Source: Bacillota bacterium
GTDB lineage: Bacteria; Bacillota_A; Clostridia; Lachnospirales; WQUN01
Assembly: GCA_009786175.1 (NCBI GenBank)
Contig: WQTQ01000152.1
Coordinates: 1 to 11,016 of the forward strand
DNA: 11,016 nucleotides
Reading direction: 5' to 3'
The first letter of the stretch is position 1; the number at the start of each line of letters is the position of its first letter. Positions 1 to 6,519 of the stretch are shown in pieces. The notes beneath the pieces are model-generated. The model was not told the DNA's origin. It searched no databases and worked only from the letters and a program-made list of their open reading frames with translations. A program made the position numbers and the translations under genes.

Positions 1-1
1 A

Positions 2-445
2 GATGACGGCAACGCGGCTTACAGCCTGGAGGAAAGAATCTCTATCCAGCATAAAAAACTGGATATCTACAACGTGTTATACGAAAATGGGGATTTTGGT
101 TTTTTCCACGGAGATGTGTTGGCAGTGCACCGCCAGCTTTCCTATCTTTACTCGGTAAAAGGGGATATTCCTACCGCATTAAAGCACTTAGAGTTATCCG
201 TCAAACACGCGATACGGTTTGACACGGAAAGCAATGATAAAACCTTAAAACATACCAGCTTGCTGTTCCGCGGAATATGGCAATACGGCAATTATTCATG
301 TACTTCACAAGAAAACGAAGAAAACGAAGCAAGCGAATTATTAGATGATTTGCAAAGACCCATATTTGATAAACTCCGCCAATATCCGGAATTTGCCGCC
401 GCAGAAGAAGAATTGCGCAAAGCCAAAGGCCCACGATGGAAGTAA
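2..445 (+). CDS. XRE-type regulator, C-terminal TPR-like part (5' end outside window)
   Basis: The frame is open from base 2 to the TAA at 443-445, so this is the last 147 codons of a gene that starts upstream. A GTG at 74 is internal and should not be taken as the start. The protein is helical. It shows the pattern typical of the C-terminal half of Firmicutes helix-turn-helix XRE regulators with TPR-like repeats: an 'LYENGDFGFFHGD' segment, then 'LSYLYSVKGDIPTALKHLE', 'HAIRFDT', 'HTSLLFRG', a 'NYS' motif, and an ending of the type 'FDKLRQYPEFAAAEEEL'. In the family this part folds as helical repeats and probably binds peptide or protein partners, while the missing N-terminus would bind DNA. 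The DNA-binding domain is not in the window, so the regulator call rests on resemblance of the C-terminal part only. The gene converges on the minus-strand gene at 522-1859, with a hairpin between them. Confidence 0.72.
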   Translation, partial: DDGNAAYSLEERISIQHKKLDIYNVLYENGDFGFFHGDVLAVHRQLSYLYSVKGDIPTALKHLELSVKHAIRFDTESNDKTLKHTSLLFRGIWQYGNYSCTSQENEENEASELLDDLQRPIFDKLRQYPEFAAAEEELRKAKGPRWK

Positions 446-458
446 ACAAGGAAAATCC

Positions 459-510
459 TAAAGTACCCCCTGATATCACATTGGCTAACATGATATCAGG
501 GGGTACTTTA
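459..510. terminator. 20-bp perfect hairpin between convergent genes (repeat copy A)
   Basis: Bases 459-478 (TAAAGTACCCCCTGATATCA) are perfectly complementary to 491-510, with a 12-nt loop. The hairpin lies 13 nt after the stop of the plus-strand regulator and 11 nt after the stop of the minus-strand gene, where a bidirectional terminator would sit. Neither side has a strong T-run, only short T-rich stretches, so termination is inferred from position and stem strength. The same palindrome recurs near 5126-5165, so it is also part of a dispersed repeat. Confidence 0.55.
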
Positions 511-523
511 TTGCCAAATTATT
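465..523. repeat. Palindromic direct repeat, copy A
   Basis: These 59 bases align without gaps to 5126-5184 in the same orientation, with 53 identical positions. The match covers the palindrome with its 12-nt loop and continues about 13 nt past the right arm (the 'CCAAAT.ATT' stretch). Upstream of the left arm the two copies diverge. The differences lie in the loop (2) and the right flank (4), so the stem core is the best conserved part. Confidence 0.8.
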
Positions 524-1859
524 ATTCACCTAAATCCTGATAGCCATAATCCGCAACTATAACACTTTCCACAAGAGCCTTAAAATAGTACATATCTTTT
601 GTACGGGGCCCCAACGAATGCGCCAGCGCAATGTCAAAACTGTTGAAACCGGCAGGAGTATCGAAAGTTCGCCTGTCAACAGAGGCACGGTTGGCATCAA
701 GTATTGCCATGTTGATTTTGTCTTTTCTTAATTGGATATGCAAATAATACCACTCGTTAAATATGAATTTTGGTCTATATTTTGATGCGGCGACGTAATT
801 GCGCCGTTTACCGTTCTCCATTTGACTTCGCATAGCTATTAACGAAAATTTTCCCTTGTGTGACGATCCAAGTTCAAGGCAAAGATATACGCCATTATCG
901 CCAAGCAGCCATACTTCAAATACACCTTCAAGACCGTCAATCGGTTTGACTTTGACTTCAACTGCCAACTCACCGTCCATTTCAATACCTTCTGCCACTA
1001 AAAATCCGCGCCGTTTATTTCTTGGCGTTTCTTCGGTTTCAATATAAAGACATTTCACTCCATCGTGTTCGCAGACTTTAAGAATTTGTGGAACGCCATT
1101 AAATTGCAACTCCTGATTCGTCCCATGTACCCCTTCGTGTAATGGAAGCATTTCAGCGGCTTTGCATTTTGCAGGATCAAAATTTGCGAAGTTTTCATGA
1201 AATTTCACGCCGCCGGTTAATTTGTTAACTTTTATCTCCATTTTTGCTTTAACTCTTTTAGTTTGCTCGTTAATTTCATATTGTGCTTGTTTTTCTAATT
1301 CAAGTAACCGTTTTAAAGCGGCGACTTCCGCCTCGTTGGGGTTGGTAAACCAACAATACCTAAAATGAGGACTACAGCATCTGTTTTCGAACACTTTATT
1401 GCAAATCGTCACGGTTTCTCCAACACAATCTCTATTGCACGTCCAAGTTGTCAAATGTTTAATTTTCGGCGCACTCGCAGGACGGCCAATCTTAAAGGCG
1501 TTTTTACAAAAAACCACATTATCCCATACAAAATCTTGTAAATTTTCCGACACAATTGAATTTTCGTATTTTTCAAAATTCCAAAGATAAGGAGCACAAG
1601 ACCATTGAACGTGGGTTTGGATACCTGTACCTACCCCACCGATTCTTATCTTGCCAAACAATCTGCCTTTATATTTAATATCCCATGTGTTATGGACACC
1701 TGACCATCCAATTGGCATTTTGTTTTCACGGAGCCACACAAAAAAATCAAGTGCCGTTTGTTGTTTATCTTCGTCAACAACCAGGGGAATGACATCCTCG
1801 GGTTTTGGCCTTAACTTTCTTTGTACGTGCAAATGGGTAAGGTCGTGTTGTTCTGACAT
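522..1859 (-). CDS. Two-domain protein of unknown function: cysteine-containing N-domain plus jelly-roll-like C-domain
   Basis: This is a 445-aa soluble protein with no signal peptide or membrane segment. The start is ATG at 1859, because AGGAG lies 7 nt before it; the in-frame GTG at 1865 overlaps that ribosome binding site. Residues 1-~195 match the paralogue at 4150-4752 along their full length, including the openings 'EQHDLTHLHVQRKLRP', 'WLRENKM', 'HNTW' and 'ENLQDFVWDN'. Four cysteines spaced roughly C-x3/4-C-x6/7-C-x7-C are conserved and could bind a metal (inference). A charged helix of about 35 residues follows. Residues ~225-445 are β-rich with 'VFEVWLLGDNGVYLCLEL' and 'NEWYYLHIQL' patterns, resembling a concanavalin/LamG-like sandwich. 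I know similar Firmicutes hypothetical proteins for the N-domain but no function. The gene begins 12 bp after the helicase stop, so it is probably the last gene of the minus-strand operon. Confidence 0.8.
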   Translation of the reverse strand: MSEQHDLTHLHVQRKLRPKPEDVIPLVVDEDKQQTALDFFVWLRENKMPIGWSGVHNTWDIKYKGRLFGKIRIGGVGTGIQTHVQWSCAPYLWNFEKYENSIVSENLQDFVWDNVVFCKNAFKIGRPASAPKIKHLTTWTCNRDCVGETVTICNKVFENRCCSPHFRYCWFTNPNEAEVAALKRLLELEKQAQYEINEQTKRVKAKMEIKVNKLTGGVKFHENFANFDPAKCKAAEMLPLHEGVHGTNQELQFNGVPQILKVCEHDGVKCLYIETEETPRNKRRGFLVAEGIEMDGELAVEVKVKPIDGLEGVFEVWLLGDNGVYLCLELGSSHKGKFSLIAMRSQMENGKRRNYVAASKYRPKFIFNEWYYLHIQLRKDKINMAILDANRASVDRRTFDTPAGFNSFDIALAHSLGPRTKDMYYFKALVESVIVADYGYQDLGE

Positions 1860-1871
1860 TTTCACTCTCCT

Positions 1872-4088
1872 TTAAACAATTCTCCATAAATTTTTAAAAT
1901 TAAATTGTATGGGTTTGACGCCGATTAAAAAGCGGATCATATATGTTGATGTATTCAAATCCAACGATTCAACAATACCTTCGCCAAAAAACTTGTGCTT
2001 AACCGCCGTACCCACCGGATAATAGTCTTCATTGACCGGTTTCCGGGCGATGGTCTGTATTTTATGTTCATCAAGGATTTCCTTGCTGATGCTGCTGCCT
2101 GTGCGAGTGATGTACGCATCATCAATATCAAATAAAAAACGGGACGGGGTTTTCATATAGCCCTTTATGCCAAAGCCTTCGCTTTCCGTCATATACAGCC
2201 GTTGCATAGCGCGGGTCATCGCCACATAGCATAAACGGCGTTCCTCTTCAAGCCCTCTGACCGGCCGTTCTTCAATAGCTCTGGCGGATGGGAAAATCTT
2301 TTCAGATAACCCGGCAACAAATACCGTATGGAATTCAAGCCCCTTCGATATATGGACAGTCATGATTTTTACGCAATTCTTTTTTTCTTCTTCGTCTGCA
2401 TCACGGTTTAAGGAAACCTCCTGTAAAAATAAAGGCAGCGTCATTGTTTCGCCGTATTCTGTTTCTGCACTCACAATGTAGCGCAACAGTTCCGAAACAT
2501 TGTCGAGCCGTTCCATTTCACCGCTTTCCCGGATATACTGCTCATAACCTGTTTCAATTAGCAGCTTTTGCAACAGCTCGGATACTTGTGCGGTTTTGGA
2601 CCATTCTTTCATTTTCTCGATAACAGAAACGAACTTTGCAGCTCCCGAACCTTTCATATTGGGATTATCTACATATTTTTTCAAAGCTTCATACAGGCTC
2701 AAATTTTCCGCATTTGCCCGTTCTCTCAGGAAAGCAATCTTGGTCTTGCCCATTTTCCGCCGCGGAACATTAATGACACGGCTAAAGGATAGGTCATCAC
2801 CGTTCGCTACCAGTCGGAGGTAGGCCAGAACATCTTTTATTTCACGCCGTTCATAGAATCCGATCCCGCCATAGACCACATACGGTATGTTATGCTTAAT
2901 CAAACCTTGTTCGATGAACCGTGAAACATAGTTTGAGCGGTACAATATGGCGATGTCCGTATATTTACCGCCTCCTTCAATATGGCCGGTTATCTTGCCG
3001 GTAATATAGGCGATTTCATCCATGTCGTTCTTTGCGTGGTAATGCTCTACCGCCAATCCAACCGGGTTGACGGTAAACAATTCCTTCTCGATACGGAGCT
3101 TGTTCCTTGCAATCAAGGCATTGGATGCACTAAGTATTTCCGGTGTAGAGCGGTAGTTTTGGTTAAGCATAATTGTTTTAGGCTCGGATTTCATTTCCGG
3201 TATTACATGATCTGGCCAATAGGTGGGAAGCGGGTCTGCCCCGGTGAAATATCCGGTTATAAATCTGTCAAACTCTACAAATAGTTCGATCATCGCTGCG
3301 CGCCATTCATAAATACTTTGGTCGGGGTCGCCCACAACAATCAGGTTTTGATGATAATCGGACAAAACACGGATAAGCCTGAACATTTTTGTGTCGGTGT
3401 CTTGAAATTCGTCAACCATAATATAATGCAAACGGTTTTGCCATTTGTTCAAAATACTTTCATCACTCCTGAATAACCATACCGTAAAGTTTATGATGTC
3501 AAAAAAATCAAGCCCAAAATATTTTTTTTGTTTTTCCATATAACGGACGATAACTTTCTTCTCCATGTCTGTGGCATCGAAATCGCCAACCGCTTCCCTA
3601 GGGTCTATCATATAATTTGAATAAAGGATTTTATTTTTGAACGTACGGATTTTTTTGTTTATCATAAATTCAAAGGTTGCGGTATCCATTTTAATGCCGA
3701 GTTCTTCGTAAACTTCCTCAAGAATGCTTTTTTAGTCTGCCGTATCAAGGACAATAAAATTTTCCGGGTAAAACAAACGCCCGATGTCCTCTTTAAGAAC
3801 CCGGATACAAAATGAATGGAGTGTGGAAACAAACGATGTATCAATTCCGTCGCCAAGCATACGGCGTAAGCGGTTCTTCATTTCCCTGGCGGCCTTGTTC
3901 GTAAAGGTGATGCAGAGGATATTGGATGGTGAAACGCCCAGCTCCTCTACAAGGTAAGCATACCTTGCCGTCAATGCCCGGGTTTTGCCACTGCCTGCAC
4001 CGGCAACTACCCGGATATATCCCTCGGTTGAAAGAACAGCCTCTGTTTGTTTGTCATTAAGGTTTGAGAATAATCCGTTTGAATCCAT
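1872..4088 (-). pseudogene. pcrA: PcrA/UvrD-like superfamily 1 DNA helicase interrupted by an in-frame TAA
   Basis: Family role: ATP-driven 3'-5' DNA unwinding in repair, replication restart and RNA polymerase displacement. The frame runs from ATG 4088 (AAGGAG close upstream) to TAA 1872-1874, about 738 codons, the usual PcrA size. All SF1A motifs are present: Q-motif 'LNDKQTEAV', Walker A AGAGSGKT (29-36), Ia 'TFTNKAAREM', Ib 'TLHSFCIRVL', Walker B 'DEFQDTD' (226-232), III 'GDPDQSIYEWR', IV 'NQNYRST', V 'TVHISKGLEF' and VI 'CYVAMTRAMQRLY'. The tail 'VKHKFFGEGIVESL' is the Tudor-like C-terminal domain that in PcrA binds RNA polymerase. Codon 119 is TAA where the family has glutamine (D-Q-K-S context; CAA->TAA). 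This leaves ORFs 3732-4088 (Walker A only) and 1872-3689 (Walker B onward), neither competent alone. The ATG at 3689 lacks a clear ribosome binding site. A host may also carry a chromosomal pcrA elsewhere, so this may be an accessory paralogue. Confidence 0.88.
3732..3734 (-). other. Premature TAA codon inside the helicase gene
   Basis: The frame is unchanged on both sides: 4088 and 3689 differ by a multiple of three. Reading through gives 'LDTAD-stop-KSILEEVYEELGIK', which matches the normal family sequence just after motif Ib. One C-to-T change on the coding strand explains it. The stop follows the start of an A-run (AAAAAA), but no frame change is needed. Confidence 0.85.
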
Positions 4089-4107
4089 TTTTTTCTCCTT
4101 ATTTGCG

Positions 4108-4155
4108 ATAATGTGACTACATTATGATTATACACCCAAATCCTGACAATCACAA
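4108..4155 (-). promoter_or_regulatory. Predicted σA promoter and palindromic operator in front of the helicase gene
   Basis: On the minus strand TTGTGA (4155-4150) is followed after 17 nt by a perfect TATAAT (4132-4127). The expected start site, near 4120, falls inside an inverted repeat at 4108-4125 (ATAATGT-N4-ACATTAT), a typical repressor-site placement. AAGGAG and ATG 4088 follow. The -35 box overlaps the TGA stop of the upstream gene, and the -10 lies in a segment matching the end of the 445-aa gene. No matching repressor can be named from the sequence. Confidence 0.55.
4127..4146 (-). repeat. 20-bp scar matching the 3' end of the long paralogue
   Basis: On the plus strand 4127-4146 reads ATTATACACCCAAATCCTGA, and 521-540 reads ATTATTCACCTAAATCCTGA: 18 of 20 identical. 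In the long gene this covers the last codons and stop (Q-D-L-G-E-stop). In the short copy the corresponding frame reads Q-D-L-G-V-stop but is out of frame with the preceding gene. It sits about 5 bp after the paralogy in the coding sequence ends (CAAACT), as expected for the far side of an internal deletion. Confidence 0.6.
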
Positions 4156-4752
4156 AGTTTGCTTGTCAATTTCGTATCTTGCTTGTCTTTCTAATTGAAT
4201 TAACCGTTTTATGGCGGCCATTTCGGCTTCGTTGGAATTGACAAACCAGTAACATCTAAAAGTACCGTTGCCGCATTTATATTCGAACACTTTACCGCAA
4301 ACCGTCACAGTTACCGCACAACGTGCTTCGTTACACGTCCCACCCATAGACGCCAAATGCTTGATTTTCTGAGAACGGCCCATATTAGGAGCGCATACAC
4401 AAAAAACCAGATTATCCCAAACAAAATCTTGTAAATTTTCCGCTAAAATTACATCTTCGTATTTTTCAATATTTGCGAGATACAAAAAACAAGTCCACTG
4501 ATTTTCGGTTGGAATGCCAAAGCCTTTTGTGACAAGTACTACTTTGCAAAGCACTTTGCCCTTATAATTAACATTCCATGTGTTATGAATGCCTCCCCAC
4601 CCGGGCGACATCTTGTTTTCACGGAGCCATGCAACAAAATCAAGTGCATTTTGTTGATTATCTTTATCAACAATTAAAGGAATTACATCCTCAACTTTCG
4701 GTCTTAATTTCCTTTGTACGTGTAAATGGGTAAGGTCGTGTTGTTCTAACAT
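4150..4752 (-). CDS. Short paralogue: cysteine-containing domain of unknown function
   Basis: This 200-aa soluble protein is paralogous to residues 1-~198 of the 445-aa protein at 522-1859. It has the same N-terminus after the start ('EQHDLTHLHVQRKLRP'), the 'ALDF.WLRENKM', 'HNTW' and 'ENLQDFVWDN' blocks, the four-cysteine region, and the helix 'NEAEMAAIKRLIQLERQARYEI'. It lacks the jelly-roll-like domain and stops at TGA right after 'EIDKQTL'. I chose ATG 4752 rather than ATG 4758, because AAGGAG sits 7 nt before 4752 and almost touches 4758; the same choice fits the paralogue. Function is unknown. The conserved cysteines suggest metal binding or structural disulfides, which is inference. 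It lies between an 85-codon ORF and the helicase, all in one direction. A 20-bp remnant of the long paralogue's 3' end lies just past its stop (4127-4146). Confidence 0.75.
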   Translation of the reverse strand: MLEQHDLTHLHVQRKLRPKVEDVIPLIVDKDNQQNALDFVAWLRENKMSPGWGGIHNTWNVNYKGKVLCKVVLVTKGFGIPTENQWTCFLYLANIEKYEDVILAENLQDFVWDNLVFCVCAPNMGRSQKIKHLASMGGTCNEARCAVTVTVCGKVFEYKCGNGTFRCYWFVNSNEAEMAAIKRLIQLERQARYEIDKQTL

Positions 4753-4777
4753 TTTCATTCTCCTTTTTGTCGGTTTC

Positions 4778-5035
4778 TTAAATCTGCAAATAAACCCGTT
4801 TTACCTTGGCAGCGTCACCTTTGTCCCACAGTGTATAACCCACCCATGGGTTAGGGTCTAAATGGGCAAACATATATCCGCCTATTGTGCCTTTATATTC
4901 CACTACCATTTCTTTTGCGGCATTAATAAATTTTGCATCATCTTTCCAATAAGTAAAGTCGCCGCTTACTAAAGGCATTTTTAACTCATATGGGAAGGCC
5001 TCTCCGGACAATATGTCAGGGTGAAATGTTCCCAT
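4778..5035 (-). CDS. Unrecognised 85-aa ORF, possibly a truncated gene
   Basis: The frame is open from a stop at 5084-5086 to TAA 4778-4780, with ATG at 5035. The product is acidic to neutral, has no membrane segment, and is rich in aromatics ('FTYWKDD', 'NPWVGYTLWDKGD'), which looks like real protein rather than chance sequence. I recognise no family. No good ribosome binding site precedes ATG 5035, and no other ATG or GTG lies in the short open stretch upstream. It may therefore be the 3' remainder of a larger gene cut near the palindromic repeat, or a weakly translated small protein. The short cysteine-domain gene begins 25 bp after its stop, so the two are probably co-transcribed. Confidence 0.5.
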   Translation of the reverse strand: MGTFHPDILSGEAFPYELKMPLVSGDFTYWKDDAKFINAAKEMVVEYKGTIGGYMFAHLDPNPWVGYTLWDKGDAAKVKRVYLQI

Positions 5036-5125
5036 GAATGTTAAAACTTCTATCGAACATATTAACGCAATTTCTGCTTTATATCAACATAGATTTTTTT
5101 ACATTGGTGCAGCAATTTTTTCGGC

Positions 5126-5184
5126 ACCCCCTGATATCACATTGGCGAATATGATATCAGGGGGTACTTTACAACCAAATCATT
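5126..5184. repeat. Palindromic direct repeat, copy B
   Basis: This second copy of the repeat at 465-523 is in the same orientation with 53 of 59 identical bases. The stem is 5126-5139 with 5152-5165 (14 bp perfect) and a 12-nt loop. The next pair is a mismatch, because the left arm reads GCACCCCC where the right arm would require GTACCCCC. Unlike copy A it lies between divergently oriented ORFs, upstream of both, where a terminator has no obvious job. Confidence 0.78.
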
Positions 5185-5221
5185 TCGATGGCATATTTAC
5201 ATGCAGTCAAAAACCAGGCTA

Positions 5222-5267
5222 TTGTTTACTCCTAATTTCCTTGATATAATCCAATCAAGGAAATTAG
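5222..5267 (+). promoter_or_regulatory. Predicted promoter overlapped by a 14-bp inverted repeat, upstream of the pth-mfd operon
   Basis: TTGTTT (5222-5227), a 17-nt spacer and a perfect TATAAT (5245-5250) form a good σA-like promoter with an expected start near 5257. A perfect inverted repeat, CTAATTTCCTTGAT (5232-5245) with ATCAAGGAAATTAG (5254-5267) and an 8-nt spacer, straddles the -10 box. If the start site is right, the left arm would not be transcribed, so the palindrome would act as a DNA operator rather than an RNA hairpin. The right arm contains AAGGAAA, the possible ribosome binding site of the next ORF. No regulator can be assigned. Confidence 0.6.
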
Positions 5268-5271
5268 AATA

Positions 5272-5460
5272 TTGATATTTGAATACATTATGGAAATATT
5301 GATGGATTTAGTTTTGCAAAGGTATAGTAGTGAAGAGCTGCTCACAAAATTCGCGGAACAACGGCAAAACATCAACAAGGCTATTGGTATTTTGATAAAC
5401 GAAGCTGACGAGATTGCAGAGGGCAAACGCAAAGGAGCCACCACCGTAGAAATATATTGA
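5272..5460 (+). CDS. Small hypothetical protein upstream of pth
   Basis: This 62-codon ORF runs from TTG 5272 to TGA 5458-5460. TTG is preferred because AAGGAAA lies 8 nt before it; the alternative ATG at 5290 has no visible ribosome binding site and would give 56 aa. The product is hydrophilic and probably helical after a short apolar start ('EELLTKFAEQRQNINKAIGILINEADEI'). There is no cysteine, signal peptide or known motif, and I recognise no family. It follows directly on the predicted promoter and precedes pth by 57 nt, so it is likely the first gene of that transcript. It may be a real small protein or leader sequence. Confidence 0.5.
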   Translation: MIFEYIMEILMDLVLQRYSSEELLTKFAEQRQNINKAIGILINEADEIAEGKRKGATTVEIY

Positions 5461-5517
5461 AAAGTCCATCGTTTCAAATAAAAAACAACAAAATTCAAAC
5501 GAAAAGAGCATACTCAC

Positions 5518-6519
5518 ATGCATTTAATTATAGGCCTGGGCAACCCGGGCGGCAGATACAAGGGCACACGCCACAATGTGGGCTTCGAAACCATAGACAA
5601 ACTAAGTTTCGACCACAAAATTACAGTAAAAAACAACCAGCGGTTCCGCGCGTTTGTTGGTGAAGGGCGCATTGGGGGCAAGCCTGTGCTGCTTGTCCAG
5701 CCAATGACCTACATGAACCTTAGCGGCGAAGCGGTTCGCAAAATATTACACTTTTACAAACTTACCCCTTCGGAAATGATTGTGATATACGACGATGTCA
5801 ACCTTCCTGTGGGGGATATTAGAGTGCGCGAGCGGGGCAGTGCCGCCGGGCAAAAGGGCATGATAAATATTATTGCCCAGCTTAAAACCGACGAATTCCC
5901 ACGTATCCGCATTGGTGTGGGGGATAAGCCCCCGGGAATGAAGCTGACGGATTATGTACTAAGCCGCTTTTTTAAACAAGAATGGGACGACATGATACAG
6001 GGCATTACAAAGGCCGGGGACGCGGCAGAACTTATCCTTACAGAGGGTACAAATGCCGCAATGAACAAGTACAATACAAAAATGTTTGCCCGGCAGGAAC
6101 AGAAAAAGCGGGATGCGAACACAATAAAATTAATACGCCCCAATATGTCCTTCAAAGCGCAATATGAAGAGATGATGCAGGAATGGCTTGTATCCGGCGG
6201 CGAGGTAAGCCCGGCGGCGTTGCTAAGCAGCGATGTAACTTACGAAACATGGCTGCAGTGGATGAAAGATGTCTCCCGTGAAAGTACATGCCCGCCGGAG
6301 TCTGTACCCCAAACCCTGTATTTTGCCATACTCAACGGGAAGTTAGTCGGCGCGGTGTCGATCCGGCACAGCGGCGAAGACCACATAGCTTTCGGTGTCC
6401 GTCCAACACAGCGGCAGAAAGGCTACGAAAAAGAAATTCTTCGGCTGGCTTTGGCAAAACTAAAGGAGCGCGGCATTACAGATGTAATTGTAAATAAAGA
6501 GGATAAGCCCAATGTCTAA
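5518..6519 (+). CDS. pth: Peptidyl-tRNA hydrolase fused to a shortened GNAT acetyltransferase-like domain
   Basis: Pth cleaves the ester bond of peptidyl-tRNA released from stalled ribosomes and so recycles tRNA in the cytoplasm. Residues 1-~186 are a complete Pth ending in the usual 'AMNKYN'. Visible are 'GLGNPG' (N9), 'TRHNVGF' (catalytic H19), 'TYMNLSG' (N67) and 'YDDVNLPVG' (D92). The segment that is GGHNG in the E. coli enzyme reads AGQKG (Q112-K113). After a basic linker, residues ~202-333 match the start of a predicted GNAT acetyltransferase (COG3981-like): 'KLIRPNMSFKAQYEEMM', 'VPQTLYFAI', 'LVGAVSIRH', 'GVRPTQRQKGYEKEIL'. This part lacks the loop usually found after 'IRH' and stops before the C-terminal third of the fold, and the acetyl-CoA loop has Glu where Gly/Ala is usual. 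Pth function is likely; acetyltransferase activity is doubtful. Typical Pth is near 190 aa, so this is about 140 residues longer. The ribosome binding site is weak. Confidence 0.9.
   Translation: MHLIIGLGNPGGRYKGTRHNVGFETIDKLSFDHKITVKNNQRFRAFVGEGRIGGKPVLLVQPMTYMNLSGEAVRKILHFYKLTPSEMIVIYDDVNLPVGDIRVRERGSAAGQKGMINIIAQLKTDEFPRIRIGVGDKPPGMKLTDYVLSRFFKQEWDDMIQGITKAGDAAELILTEGTNAAMNKYNTKMFARQEQKKRDANTIKLIRPNMSFKAQYEEMMQEWLVSGGEVSPAALLSSDVTYETWLQWMKDVSRESTCPPESVPQTLYFAILNGKLVGAVSIRHSGEDHIAFGVRPTQRQKGYEKEILRLALAKLKERGITDVIVNKEDKPNV
6498..6514 (+). promoter_or_regulatory. mfd ribosome binding site inside the pth 3' end (ATGTCTAA overlap)
   Basis: AGAGGA precedes ATG 6512 by about 8 nt and lies within the last codons of pth. 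The mfd start and the pth stop overlap in ATGTCTAA (8 nt), which favours translational coupling. Confidence 0.75.

Noticed and set aside
3732..3734. TAA might be recoded as glutamine in this organism
   Set aside because: Several genes here (regulator, pth, the 445-aa protein, the helicase itself) end in TAA at family-typical positions, so TAA is an ordinary stop.
3662..3856. A frameshifted helicase with overlapping frames near 3700-3850
   Set aside because: The two helicase parts are in the same frame; reading through the TAA restores the family sequence, so no shift is needed.
4108..4125. A BlaI/CopY-type (TACA-N2-TGTA) or LexA operator
   Set aside because: The arms ATAATGT/ACATTAT with a 4-nt spacer do not match these motifs; the site is listed only as an unassigned palindrome.
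5126..5184. Copy B of the palindrome as a normal transcription terminator
   Set aside because: It lies upstream of both neighbouring ORFs. On the minus strand only a very short frame with a stop touches it from the right, which is too little to claim a lost gene.
5171..5221. Tail of a minus-strand gene ending in TAA directly beside copy B
   Set aside because: The open stretch is only about 18 codons before another stop, so chance is a sufficient explanation.
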